A stretch of 23,571 bases of DNA, from contig CAKTQM010000026.1 of the NCBI GenBank assembly GCA_934597125.1, positions 1 through 23,571 of the forward strand, written 5' to 3'. Made by a program: the position numbers and the translations under genes. Shown here in pieces: positions 1 through 6,712 of this stretch (position 1 is the stretch's first letter; each line of letters opens with the position of its first letter). The DNA comes from an uncultured Oscillospiraceae bacterium. Lineage in GTDB: Bacteria > Bacillota > Clostridia > Oscillospirales > Oscillospiraceae. The notes beneath the pieces are model-generated. The model did not search any database, was not told where the DNA came from, and saw only the letters and a list, made by a program, of their open reading frames with translations.

Positions 1-2867
1 TGGAACTCATCCGCCACCGACATGGAGGCGATCTTCCGCCGGATCAGGCTGGGCTGGGTCTTTTTCGACCAGGAGAATTCGTCCACCGCCAGATACACCT
101 CGTACCCCATGTCCCGAATGGTGCAGGCCAGCGCCTTGTGGGACAGGGTAAAGGGGTCGAAGGTGCCCGGGAAAAACGCCACCTTCTGCCGCTGCCGGAA
201 ATGGAAGGGGCCGTTATCCGTCTCGTACCGGACAATAAACTGATACATCCGGTACAGCGCCGCCGAGCAGTACAGATCGTTCAGCCCGCCGGCGCGCTCC
301 TCGCGGATCAGGAACAGCAGCTTGTGGGCGCACAGGGTAAACAGCCACGAGCGCCGCTCGTCCGGAAACCGGGGCGACGAGAACAGCGTGTCGCCCAGCA
401 CGTACATGGCCTCCTGCCGCACCCCCTGCCGATAGGACGCCATGCCCTTCAGCAGCAGTCCCGCCAGACGGCGGCGGCGGCGATCCCACACCGCCTCCTC
501 CTCGGCAAAGCGGCGGGGATAGGTGCGGTAATTCTCCAGCACGCAGCCCACCACGTCCAGGGCCGATGCCGCCACGCTGTCCGCCGAATGGCTCAAAAGC
601 TCCGCCAGATAGTCGATGACCTCGTCCAGCTCCGCCGGCGGCAGCCACAGCATGAAGGCCCCCAGATACTGGGGGATATATTTGGAAAATTCATAGTGTC
701 CCGATTCCAGCGCCTTGCTCAGCTCCACGGCGATCTCGTTGCGCTGCTCGCCGGTCAGGCGGGGGACGATGCCCAGCAGGGCGCGGCCCGCCCGCTGGCG
801 TACCACCACCGCCTCGCTGACCCGCACGATGTTGGCGAAATGGGCGGCGATCTGCATGGCGCTGCCCCGTCCGCAGGCGGCGTAGCGGGACAAAAGCTCC
901 ACGTTGACCACCTTCACCATCCACGGCGTGGCGGTTTTCAGGTTATCCAGCAGAATGTCGGACACCTCCTGATTGCTCAGCGCTCCCACCGCCTCCTCCG
1001 CCGGTATCCCGCACACCCGCGCGTAGCGGTAGCGCAGGGACGGCAGGGCGAAGCTGTGTTCCTCCTGCCGCAGCCGTGCCACGGCGGCACGCAGGGGATG
1101 CTCCGGCGGCAGCGTCTGGCTGGCGCGGAAAAACAGCTGCAGGGCCGCCGCCTGCAGAGACGGATCGCGGCTCTGGCACTGGGCCAGCACAAAATCGGCC
1201 ACCTGCTGGGCCTGCGGCTTTGTCAGCCGTTTCAGGGGCAGATAGCTCAGCGTGTCCGTCAGGGCCAGTGCCGCCCCCTGATCCTCCACCTGCCGCGTCT
1301 GATAGTGGGTCAGCAGCGCACTCAGAAAGTGCTCCGTCTCCTGGGGCGCGCAGTTCTCCAGCGTGGCGGACACCACCAGCTTGGCCGTAAAGCGGATGTG
1401 GCTGATCTGCTGGGGCGTCAGCTTGTGATCGGGGTAAAACAGCAGGTTCAGATACTGCGCCCACAGGGCGAACTGGGTCTGCTCCACCGCCGCCTGGGGC
1501 GCCGATGCCGGCAGCTCCTTTTTATAGCGCAAACTGAATTTGGCGATGACCCGCCCCATCAGCGCCGCCGCCTGCCGGCGGATATCCCCCTCCGGATGCA
1601 GCAGCAGCTCATAGAGGAAGTACACCGTCTGGATCTTCTGGTTGGCGGACAGATAGGTGAAATAGTTCTCCAGCACGCACAGATAGGTGCGCACGCGCGT
1701 CCAGTCCTTCTCTCCCCTCGCCAGCTCCAGCAGATCGGAAAACAGCCCCTCGTGGCTGAGGCGGCGCATCATGTCCAGATTGTGCTCCACCGCCATCAGG
1801 CAGAAGGCGCGATAGTACTCCTCCGGCCCCATCAGCGCCACATCACGCTGCTCCAGCGGCGCCGTGTCCCGACCCCGCAGCGTCACATCCACGCCGTTGG
1901 CCCGCAGATAGTCCTCAAAATCCCGCAGCTTGCGGTAGACATATTCATACCGCCGCTTCTTGGCCTCGTCCACATTGTCCAGCTTGCTGAGGATCACGTC
2001 AAAGGCGTCTTTCAGTGTATACAGCGCCGCCGTCTCGCGGCCGTCCGCCTCCCGCCGCTGCTTCGAGCGGAAGTCGGCGTAGATCAGCAGCATGGACTCC
2101 ACCGACAGGTTCGCCAGCTCCAGATCCCACGTGGAGTGGTTGCCGGCCACCTGGGCCACCTGGGGCAGTCCCGCGCGGGTCAGCCACTCATCGGTGTAGT
2201 AGTAGTGCAGATACGGCACCCGCTCCCCCGGCATGCAGCCGAATTTGCCGATGTCATGTCCCGCGGCGGCGGCCGAGGTCAGCGCCAGATCCACCGCCGC
2301 GCCGCTGCGGCGCAGCGCCCGTCCGGCGGTCATAGCCACATGGTGTACCATGGCGATGTGCCGCAGCGTGCTGAAGGGGGTCAACTCACCGCTCAACCGC
2401 AGCAGCTCATAGACAAAGTCCTGCCGCCACACCTGCAGAAACCGCTGATAAAAGGCGCTGCCCGCCGCCTCCTCATCGGTGCAGAAGGCGAAGTCCATAT
2501 GCCAGTCAAAGGGCAGCGCCCGCCGCTCCTCCTCCAGCAGCAGCTGCAGCGCCCGCAGGGCGCACAGGGCGAGATCCTCCTGCTCCTCCGTGGCCTCGTG
2601 GCGGTGCCGGGGGTACAGGCGGGCAATGGCGTCGTTCAGGATATATGCCTGCCAGCCCTCCTCCGGCGCGGGGCACTCCGCCATGGCCGCCGCGGCGGCG
2701 TCCACCACCGCGGCGCAGGCAAGCCGCTGCCGCACCGGCAGAAACGCCTCAAAAAACTGCGCCCGAGCCCAGCGCTCCGCCTGCTCCGGATCGTGGAGCC
2801 GCCGCCGGAAGGCCGCGTCGCGGAACGCCTCGCTCCACCGCTGGCGAAAAATAGCCTTATGGGTCAT
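1..2867 (-). CDS. Giant HD-domain / NadD-like nucleotidyltransferase fusion protein (partial)
   Basis: The reading frame stays open from ATG 2867 to the window edge, giving about 955 residues with the C-terminus missing. An RBS (AAGGGGGA) lies just upstream. Residues about 165-270 form an HD phosphohydrolase domain: H175/H176, the H204-D205 pair in GHDIGKFG, H244 in GNHST and D265 in YADF. Residues about 330-880 are helical, leucine/alanine-rich and resemble HEAT-type repeats. At 895-910 the sequence PGTFDPFTLSH (P900 to H910) is the nucleotide-binding motif of the NadD/cytidylyltransferase family. HD proteins such as YqeK hydrolyse nucleotides and NadD adenylylates nicotinate mononucleotide, so a cytosolic role in NAD or dinucleotide metabolism is inferred. 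The second transferase motif lies outside the window, so activity cannot be judged. The long opposite-strand frame over this gene has the H/Q/R-rich composition of a shadow. Confidence 0.85.
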   Translation of the reverse strand, partial: MTHKAIFRQRWSEAFRDAAFRRRLHDPEQAERWARAQFFEAFLPVRQRLACAAVVDAAAAAMAECPAPEEGWQAYILNDAIARLYPRHRHEATEEQEDLALCALRALQLLLEEERRALPFDWHMDFAFCTDEEAAGSAFYQRFLQVWRQDFVYELLRLSGELTPFSTLRHIAMVHHVAMTAGRALRRSGAAVDLALTSAAAAGHDIGKFGCMPGERVPYLHYYYTDEWLTRAGLPQVAQVAGNHSTWDLELANLSVESMLLIYADFRSKQRREADGRETAALYTLKDAFDVILSKLDNVDEAKKRRYEYVYRKLRDFEDYLRANGVDVTLRGRDTAPLEQRDVALMGPEEYYRAFCLMAVEHNLDMMRRLSHEGLFSDLLELARGEKDWTRVRTYLCVLENYFTYLSANQKIQTVYFLYELLLHPEGDIRRQAAALMGRVIAKFSLRYKKELPASAPQAAVEQTQFALWAQYLNLLFYPDHKLTPQQISHIRFTAKLVVSATLENCAPQETEHFLSALLTHYQTRQVEDQGAALALTDTLSYLPLKRLTKPQAQQVADFVLAQCQSRDPSLQAAALQLFFRASQTLPPEHPLRAAVARLRQEEHSFALPSLRYRYARVCGIPAEEAVGALSNQEVSDILLDNLKTATPWMVKVVNVELLSRYAACGRGSAMQIAAHFANIVRVSEAVVVRQRAGRALLGIVPRLTGEQRNEIAVELSKALESGHYEFSKYIPQYLGAFMLWLPPAELDEVIDYLAELLSHSADSVAASALDVVGCVLENYRTYPRRFAEEEAVWDRRRRRLAGLLLKGMASYRQGVRQEAMYVLGDTLFSSPRFPDERRSWLFTLCAHKLLFLIREERAGGLNDLYCSAALYRMYQFIVRYETDNGPFHFRQRQKVAFFPGTFDPFTLSHKALACTIRDMGYEVYLAVDEFSWSKKTQPSLIRRKIASMSVADEF

Positions 2868-2935
2868 ATTGGTTCCCCCTTCCCGCCCGTTTCGGGGCTT
2901 TCGGATGGTGTTTTTGCTGTATTTTATGATATTGC

Positions 2936-2964
2936 AGTATAGCAAGCTTCGTTTTCCCTGTCAA
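2936..2964 (-). promoter_or_regulatory. Sigma-A promoter of the HD/NadD-like gene
   Basis: On the minus strand TTGACA (2959-2964) and TATACT (2936-2941) are separated by exactly 17 bp. The leader to ATG 2867 is about 60 nt. Confidence 0.8.
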
Positions 2965-3003
2965 ACGGGATTCCTATAAATATCGGTTTTCCCGCCGGCT
3001 GCC

Positions 3004-3873
3004 TTATTCCCGCAAATTCGCCCGCACAAAAGCCAGAAACTGCCGCGCGGCGGGGGACATCAGCTCGGCGGGCGGCGTGGCGATGCCCACCTCCACGTAT
3101 TGGGGCGGATCCAGCGGGCGGAACACCACGTTCCCCATCAGCATACCGGCGATCAGATCGTTGACTAGCGCGATGCCCAGCCCCGCCTCCACCATAGCCA
3201 TGGCGGAAAAATCGTCCTCCACGCCGGCAAAGCGGTTGGCGGGCTGGATATGGTTTTTCTCCAAAATGCGGGAATTATCCGTCTCCCGCCCCGGAAAGAT
3301 CTCGATATAGCTCTCCGTCTCCAGCCGCCGGATGGGCACGGCCTTCTCCTTCGCCAGCGGATGCTCCGGCGAGAGCATCACCATCATCTGATCCTGCCGC
3401 AGCGGCAGCCATTGCAGCGGGCCATCCCGCCGGCTGATGACGCACAGATCCGCCCGATGTTCCCGCAGCGCCCGGGTCAGCGTGGTGCTGGTGCCCTCAA
3501 TAGTCTGGAACTGGATGCCGGGGTGCTCCTCCCGAAAGCGGGCCATCAGGTGGGCCAGCTGGCGGGCATAAAACCGGTAGTTGGCCCCCACGGTGACGGT
3601 GCCCCGCTCCAGCCCCCGCAGGGCCGCCGCCGTCTGGCGGCAGCTTTCGGCCTGATAGACCATCTGCCGCAGGGCGGGCAGCAGAGCCTCACATTCGCCG
3701 GTGGCGGCGACGCCGCCCCGCCCCCGATGCAGCAGAGGAAAGCCCAGCTCCTCCTCCAGCGCCGCCACCATGCGGCTGATACCGGAGGGGGTATAGCCCA
3801 GCTTATCCGCCGCACGGGCCAGAGTCCCCTCCTCCAGGGCGCACAGCAGCGCCGCGCATTTTTCTGTATCCAT
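3004..3873 (-). CDS. LysR-family transcriptional regulator
   Basis: The protein has 289 residues, the normal LysR length. The N-terminal winged helix-turn-helix covers about residues 1-60 (AADKLGYTPSGISRMVAALEEELG). A type-2 periplasmic-binding-like effector domain follows from about residue 88 (GTVTVGANYRFYARQLAHLMARF) to the end. I chose ATG 3873 because GAGGTG lies just upstream and the protein then starts directly at the HTH. An upstream in-frame ATG at 3978 would add 35 residues that merely translate a tandem operator-like repeat. The gene is divergent from the small membrane protein and EamA exporter genes, which LysR proteins of this arrangement commonly control. The effector cannot be told from the sequence. 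Confidence 0.9.
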   Translation of the reverse strand: MDTEKCAALLCALEEGTLARAADKLGYTPSGISRMVAALEEELGFPLLHRGRGGVAATGECEALLPALRQMVYQAESCRQTAAALRGLERGTVTVGANYRFYARQLAHLMARFREEHPGIQFQTIEGTSTTLTRALREHRADLCVISRRDGPLQWLPLRQDQMMVMLSPEHPLAKEKAVPIRRLETESYIEIFPGRETDNSRILEKNHIQPANRFAGVEDDFSAMAMVEAGLGIALVNDLIAGMLMGNVVFRPLDPPQYVEVGIATPPAELMSPAARQFLAFVRANLRE

Positions 3874-3891
3874 ACGCACCTCACAAACCCC

Positions 3892-3950
3892 TTTATCGGG
3901 TACATAAACCGCCTTTATCGGTACATAAACCGCTGTTATTGGTACCTTAT
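3892..3950. repeat. Tandem palindromic operator-like repeats upstream of the LysR gene
   Basis: Two palindromes, TTTATCGGGTACATAAA (3892-3908) and TTTATCGGTACATAAA (3914-3929), are followed by a degenerate third copy (3935-3950). Their starts are 22 and 21 bp apart, two DNA turns, so the sites face the same side of the helix. They sit immediately upstream of the LysR start. The spacing and dyads fit cooperative regulator binding, probably autoregulation; this is inference. Confidence 0.65.
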
Positions 3951-3974
3951 CTCCCACGCATACTTGCAGTTTTG

Positions 3975-3989
3975 TCACGCAACGCGTGA
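3975..3989. promoter_or_regulatory. Perfect 15-bp dyad in the LysR/exporter divergent region
   Basis: TCACGC-AAC-GCGTGA is a perfect 6-bp inverted repeat, 12 bp upstream of the plus-strand -35 box. It touches the possible minus-strand -10. It is a candidate operator of a sequence different from the TTTAT-type repeats. Confidence 0.45.
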
Positions 3990-4016
3990 TATACTATCGC
4001 TTTACACAAGTATAAA
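3988..4016 (-). promoter_or_regulatory. Possible LysR gene promoter
   Basis: TTTATA (4011-4016) and TATATC (3988-3993) lie 17 bp apart on the minus strand. The -35 is weak. The element overlaps the plus-strand promoter, so the two would compete. Confidence 0.35.
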
Positions 4017-4029
4017 GCAGTGGTATGAT
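4001..4029 (+). promoter_or_regulatory. Promoter of the small membrane protein / EamA unit
   Basis: TTTACA (4001-4006), a 17-bp spacer and TATGAT (4024-4029). The leader to ATG 4099 is about 63 nt. Confidence 0.7.
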
Positions 4030-4098
4030 GAAGTCAACCTAAGGGAAGCGAAAAAACAAAAATTTCAACATCCCAAATGATAAAAGGAGGACAAGACC

Positions 4099-4308
4099 AT
4101 GAAAAAGAATGTGGGAAACGTCTGTGTGACCATCGCGCTGGTGTTCCTGGCTCTGGTGGTTGTGTTCGCCTATGCGGGCTGCGTGGCAGGCAGCGCGGCG
4201 CTGCTGGCGCTGTCCATGCTGGCGGGCACCGGATTTGTGGTGGCTGTCAACTGCCTGACCGGCCGCAGCCATGACCGCACCGCGTGGAAGCCGGCCACGG
4301 CGAAGTAA
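4099..4308 (+). CDS. Small two-helix membrane protein, unknown function
   Basis: The product is a 69-residue protein starting MKKNVGNVCVT, with a near-perfect RBS (AAAGGAGG) 8 nt upstream. It has two hydrophobic stretches, about residues 8-28 and 31-52, and a basic C-terminal tail (GRSHDRTAWKPATAK), so it is probably an integral membrane hairpin. I do not recognise the family. It lies between a good promoter and the EamA exporter gene on the same strand (113 nt apart), which suggests co-expression under the divergent LysR regulator. The strong RBS and promoter argue that it is a real gene rather than a chance frame. A frame starting at 4077 overlaps it and is a shadow. Confidence 0.75.
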   Translation: MKKNVGNVCVTIALVFLALVVVFAYAGCVAGSAALLALSMLAGTGFVVAVNCLTGRSHDRTAWKPATAK

Positions 4309-4337
4309 ACCGTTTTCTCTCTCCCAACCAGCCGATC

Positions 4338-4360
4338 GGGGCAAGGCCGCGCCTTGCCCC
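4338..4360. repeat. Perfect hairpin between the small membrane gene and the EamA gene
   Basis: GGGGCAAGGC (4338-4347), loop CGC and GCCTTGCCCC (4351-4360) form a 10-bp perfect stem. Flanking CTCTCTCCC and GGGGGAGAG could form an outer stem. No U-tract follows, so this is not a standard terminator. It may set a processing or partial-termination point between the two genes. Confidence 0.5.
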
Positions 4361-4421
4361 AACGGCGCGTTTCAGGGGGAGAGCGTGAGAATAGAGAATG
4401 ATACGGGAGGGAGATCCGATC

Positions 4422-5303
4422 ATGAGCAGAAAAAGTGCGGAATGGCTGCTGGCGGCGGTGATCTTCGCCAGAAGCACATCGCTGCTGTTTGCCAAGGTGG
4501 GGCTGGAGAGTCTGAGTCCCCTGAACCTGCTGGCGGCGCGGTTTTGCCTGGCCTTTGTGGTATTGGCTGTTATTTTCTGGAAAAAGCTGCGCACGGTGAC
4601 AAAAACCGACGTGCTGCACGGCATGATCCTGGGGGCGGTGTTTTTCGCGGTGATGACCTGTGAGACCTTCGCCCTGACCATGACAAGCGCCTCATCGGTG
4701 TCGTTTCTGGTAAACACGGCCATTGTGATCGTGCCGCTGCTGGAGGCGGCGCTGCACCGGAAGGCGCCGGAGCACATGGCGCTGGTCTGCGCGGCGGTAA
4801 CGCTGGCGGGCGTGGGATTTTTGACGCTGAAGGAGGGCATCTCCGGCTTCGGACTGGGGGAGGCCCTGTGTCTGGTGGAGGCATGTCTGTACGCGGGAGG
4901 GATTATCCTGACGGGCAAATTCTCCCACGAGGGAGATCCCATTTTGCTGGGGATGTTCCAGATCGGATTTCTGGGCGTGTTTGCGGCGGCGGGAACGCTG
5001 CTGGTGGACGCGACGCCCCATCTGCCCCAGAACGGCATCGAATGGGGCGTGATATTGGCGCTGGCGCTGGTGTGCTCCTGCTTCGGCTTTACCTTTCAGC
5101 CGGTGGCGCAGCGGTACACCACCGCGGAGCGGGCGGCGCAGCTGTGCGCCGTGAACCCCCTGTCCACGGCGGTGCTGAGCGCCGTGTTCCTGCACGAGAG
5201 CATGGGCACCCAGGGCATGATCGGCGCGGCGCTGATCCTGCTGGGTCTGGTGCTGCACGGGTATCACCACCGGCCCGCGGCGGCCGTGGAATCGGCGCGT
5301 TAA
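4422..5303 (+). CDS. EamA-family (DMT superfamily) transporter
   Basis: The protein has 293 residues and about ten hydrophobic helices arranged as two EamA repeats, roughly residues 8-135 and 148-285, as in drug/metabolite exporters. Typical features are the N-terminal helix with ARSTSLLFAKVGLESLSPLNLLAARF, the mid-protein FSHEGDPILLGMFQIGFLGVF, and a second repeat ending in a conserved PLSTAVLSAVFLHESMG segment. I chose ATG 4422 because GGGAGG lies 8-13 nt upstream; an in-frame ATG at 4398 lacks an RBS. The substrate is unknown; family members export amino acids, nucleotides or other small metabolites across the cytoplasmic membrane. The last codons and stop overlap the first copy of a 60-bp tandem repeat. 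Confidence 0.9.
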   Translation: MSRKSAEWLLAAVIFARSTSLLFAKVGLESLSPLNLLAARFCLAFVVLAVIFWKKLRTVTKTDVLHGMILGAVFFAVMTCETFALTMTSASSVSFLVNTAIVIVPLLEAALHRKAPEHMALVCAAVTLAGVGFLTLKEGISGFGLGEALCLVEACLYAGGIILTGKFSHEGDPILLGMFQIGFLGVFAAAGTLLVDATPHLPQNGIEWGVILALALVCSCFGFTFQPVAQRYTTAERAAQLCAVNPLSTAVLSAVFLHESMGTQGMIGAALILLGLVLHGYHHRPAAAVESAR

Positions 5304-5415
5304 AAACATGTCGGTGGCATGTTTTTAGCCGCGATCTCGGCGGCTATGCCGTCGGCGTGTTAAAAAAACATGCCGGTGGCATGTTTTTAACGCCGATCTC
5401 GGCGGCTATGCCGCC
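5293..5415 (+). repeat. Tandem 60-bp hairpin repeat (two copies)
   Basis: Unit 1 (5293-5352) and unit 2 (5353-about 5415) are near-identical. Each has an A-rich/T-rich hairpin: AAAAACATG with CATGTTTTT at 5302-5326, and AAAAACATGCC with GGCATGTTTTT at 5364-5388. Each then has a GGCGGC-TAT-GCCGCC type hairpin (5401-5415 perfect, 5339-5353 with one mismatch). Both A/T hairpins look like bidirectional rho-independent terminators for the exporter gene. Unit 1 starts inside the coding sequence. Confidence 0.75.
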
Positions 5416-5834
5416 GTAGCATCCATCTCTGTTTCCACCGCACCATCTCAAGACAACCCCTCCGGCACGGCTTCGCCGTGCCACCTCCCCTTGCACAGGG
5501 GAGGCTTTGGGGCGGTGCTTGGCGGAACTGCTTGCGTACACCGATGCGGGCGGACAGGGACGTCCGCCCCTACGGAGGGTTTTACGATGGCTTGACGGTT
5601 ATCGAACGGGCGGGGTAGAACCCCGCCCCTACGGAGGGCCTTACGATGGCGCAGCGCTTATTGAGTTGGCGGGGTAAATTCCATCGTAGTCGAGAGGGAG
5701 GGGCAGAGCCCCTCCCCTACGAATTTTTATCATACCCGTTGCGTTCATTGCACGGCGGGGTGAGGGCGTCCCGCCCTGCGGAACTTCAGTGTACCTTTCC
5801 GGCAAATATAAAAGACCGCCTTTGGCGGTCTTTT
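5304..5834. other. Gene-free, repeat-rich intergenic region
   Basis: I see no supported gene. The frames here are built from palindromes. The region holds the second half of the tandem terminator repeat, then REP-like hairpins (5464-5775), then the shared terminator at 5810-5836. Confidence 0.7.
5464..5775. repeat. Cluster of REP-like GC-rich hairpin elements
   Basis: Successive stems are GGCACGGC/GCCGTGCC (5464-5482), CCTCCCC/GGGGAGG (5484-5504), GGGCGGAC/GTCCGCCC (5548-5569), GGGCGGGG/CCCCGCCC (5608-5628), GGGAGGGG/CCCCTCCC (5696-5716) and GGCGGG/CCCGCC (5754-5775). The third and fourth are each followed by CCCTACGGAGGG and a TTACGATGG tail, showing they are copies of one element. A related copy lies at 11747-11825. 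Confidence 0.7.
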
Positions 5835-5836
5835 TT
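5810..5836 (-). terminator. Rho-independent terminator of the exonuclease III gene
   Basis: AAAAGACCGCC-TTT-GGCGGTCTTTTTT is a perfect bidirectional terminator hairpin overlapping the xthA stop codon. It can also stop any plus-strand read-through. Confidence 0.85.
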
Positions 5837-6593
5837 ATGCTTCGGCCAGCTCCAGCACCACGGGGCAGTGGTCGCTGCCGGTGATCTCGGGCCAGATGTC
5901 GGCGTTTTTTACGCGGGGCAGCAGGCGCTGGGAGACGATGAAATAGTCGATGCGCCAGCCTGCGTTCTTTTCGCGGGCGTGGAAACGGTAGCTCCACCAG
6001 GAATAGGCGCCGGTACGATCCGGATACAGGGTGCGGAAGGTATCGGCAAAGCCGCTGGAGAGCAGACGGGTCATTTTGGCCCGCTCCTCGTCGGAAAAGC
6101 CGGGGTTCATGCGGTTGGTCTTGGGGTTTTTCAGGTCGATCTCCTGATGGGCCACATTCAGGTCGCCGCAGTAGACCACCGGTTTTTTTGCGTCCAGTTC
6201 CCGGAGATACTGAAGAATATCATCCTCCCACTCCATACGGTAGTCCAGGCGGGAGAGCTGATCCTTGGAATTGGGGGTATAGCAGCAGACGAGATAGAAG
6301 TCCTCATACTCGGCGGTGATGACGCGGCCCTCGTGCCGGTGGATGTCGGGGCCGAAATCGTAGGTGACGGACAGAGGCTGGCGGCGGGTGAACACGGCGG
6401 TGCCGGAATAGCCGGCCTTGTCGGCGCTGTTCCAGAAGCGGTGGTAGCCGGGCAGGTCGAAATCGGCCTGCTCCGGACGCATTTTCGTCTCCTGCAGGCA
6501 GATCACGTCCGCGTCGGCAAGGGCGCAGAAGTCCAGAAAGCCCTTGCTTAGGCAGGCGCGCAGACCGTTGACGTTCCATGAGATCAATCGCAT
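5835..6593 (-). CDS. xthA: Exodeoxyribonuclease III (AP endonuclease)
   Basis: The protein has 252 residues, full length for the ExoIII/ExoA family (EEP nuclease fold). It is a cytosolic base-excision repair enzyme that cleaves abasic sites and trims 3' ends. Catalytic residues are visible in order: N7 in WNVNGLR, E35 in LQETK, D144 and N146 in CGDLNVAH, and D241-H242 in the C-terminal GSDHCPV. I chose ATG 6593 because the protein then begins at the conserved MRLISWNVNG and AAGGGAGA lies just upstream; a longer frame from 6650 would run through the promoter. It is divergent from the Crp/Fnr-like gene, with overlapping promoters. The symbol could equally be exoA. Confidence 0.97.
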   Translation of the reverse strand: MRLISWNVNGLRACLSKGFLDFCALADADVICLQETKMRPEQADFDLPGYHRFWNSADKAGYSGTAVFTRRQPLSVTYDFGPDIHRHEGRVITAEYEDFYLVCCYTPNSKDQLSRLDYRMEWEDDILQYLRELDAKKPVVYCGDLNVAHQEIDLKNPKTNRMNPGFSDEERAKMTRLLSSGFADTFRTLYPDRTGAYSWWSYRFHAREKNAGWRIDYFIVSQRLLPRVKNADIWPEITGSDHCPVVLELAEA

Positions 6594-6621
6594 GAGGGGT
6601 CTCCCTTCGTGGTTTTTCCTC

Positions 6622-6650
6622 AGCATACCACATTTTCGCTCTCTTGACAA
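6622..6650 (-). promoter_or_regulatory. xthA promoter
   Basis: Minus strand TTGTCA (6645-6650), 17-bp spacer, TATGCT (6622-6627). Its -35 is the same DNA as the -35 of the divergent promoter. Confidence 0.75.
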
Positions 6651-6672
6651 CCGGTGGAGGGCGGACTATACT
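6644..6672 (+). promoter_or_regulatory. Promoter of the Crp/Fnr-ABC operon
   Basis: TTGACA (6644-6649), 17-bp spacer, TATACT (6667-6672). The TTG at 6644 could be misread as an upstream start codon of the regulator. Confidence 0.85.
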
Positions 6673-6681
6673 GAATAAAAC

Positions 6682-6697
6682 TGTTCCATTTGGAACA
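6682..6697. promoter_or_regulatory. Perfect palindromic operator TGTTCCA-TT-TGGAACA
   Basis: A 16-bp perfect inverted repeat begins 10 bp after the -10 box, over the expected start of transcription, and abuts the RBS (AAAAGGAG). The position fits repression. The dyad size fits a Crp/Fnr dimer, so autoregulation by the gene it precedes is the simplest inference. Confidence 0.7.
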
Positions 6698-6712
6698 AAA
6701 GGAGTCGGAACG

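Noticed and set aside
138..2942. Very long plus-strand frame of 934 codons
   Set aside because: Its composition is H/Q/R/G-rich without domains. It is the antisense of the HD/NadD-like gene, which has a promoter, RBS and recognisable motifs on the minus strand.
3892..3950. Short CRISPR-like array
   Set aside because: Only two to three copies with 5-6 bp between them. They are palindromic operator-like sites, not repeat-spacer units.
3874..3978. N-terminal extension of the LysR protein with repeated VYVPIKAVYVP peptide
   Set aside because: The repeat is DNA-level operator structure. The downstream ATG has the RBS and gives the normal LysR N-terminus.
5344..5541. Small minus-strand protein in the repeat region
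   Set aside because: The frame is composed of palindromic repeats and lacks an RBS.
6644..6712. TTG start for the Crp/Fnr-like gene
   Set aside because: The TTG is part of a perfect -35 box, and the true ATG with RBS is at 6713.
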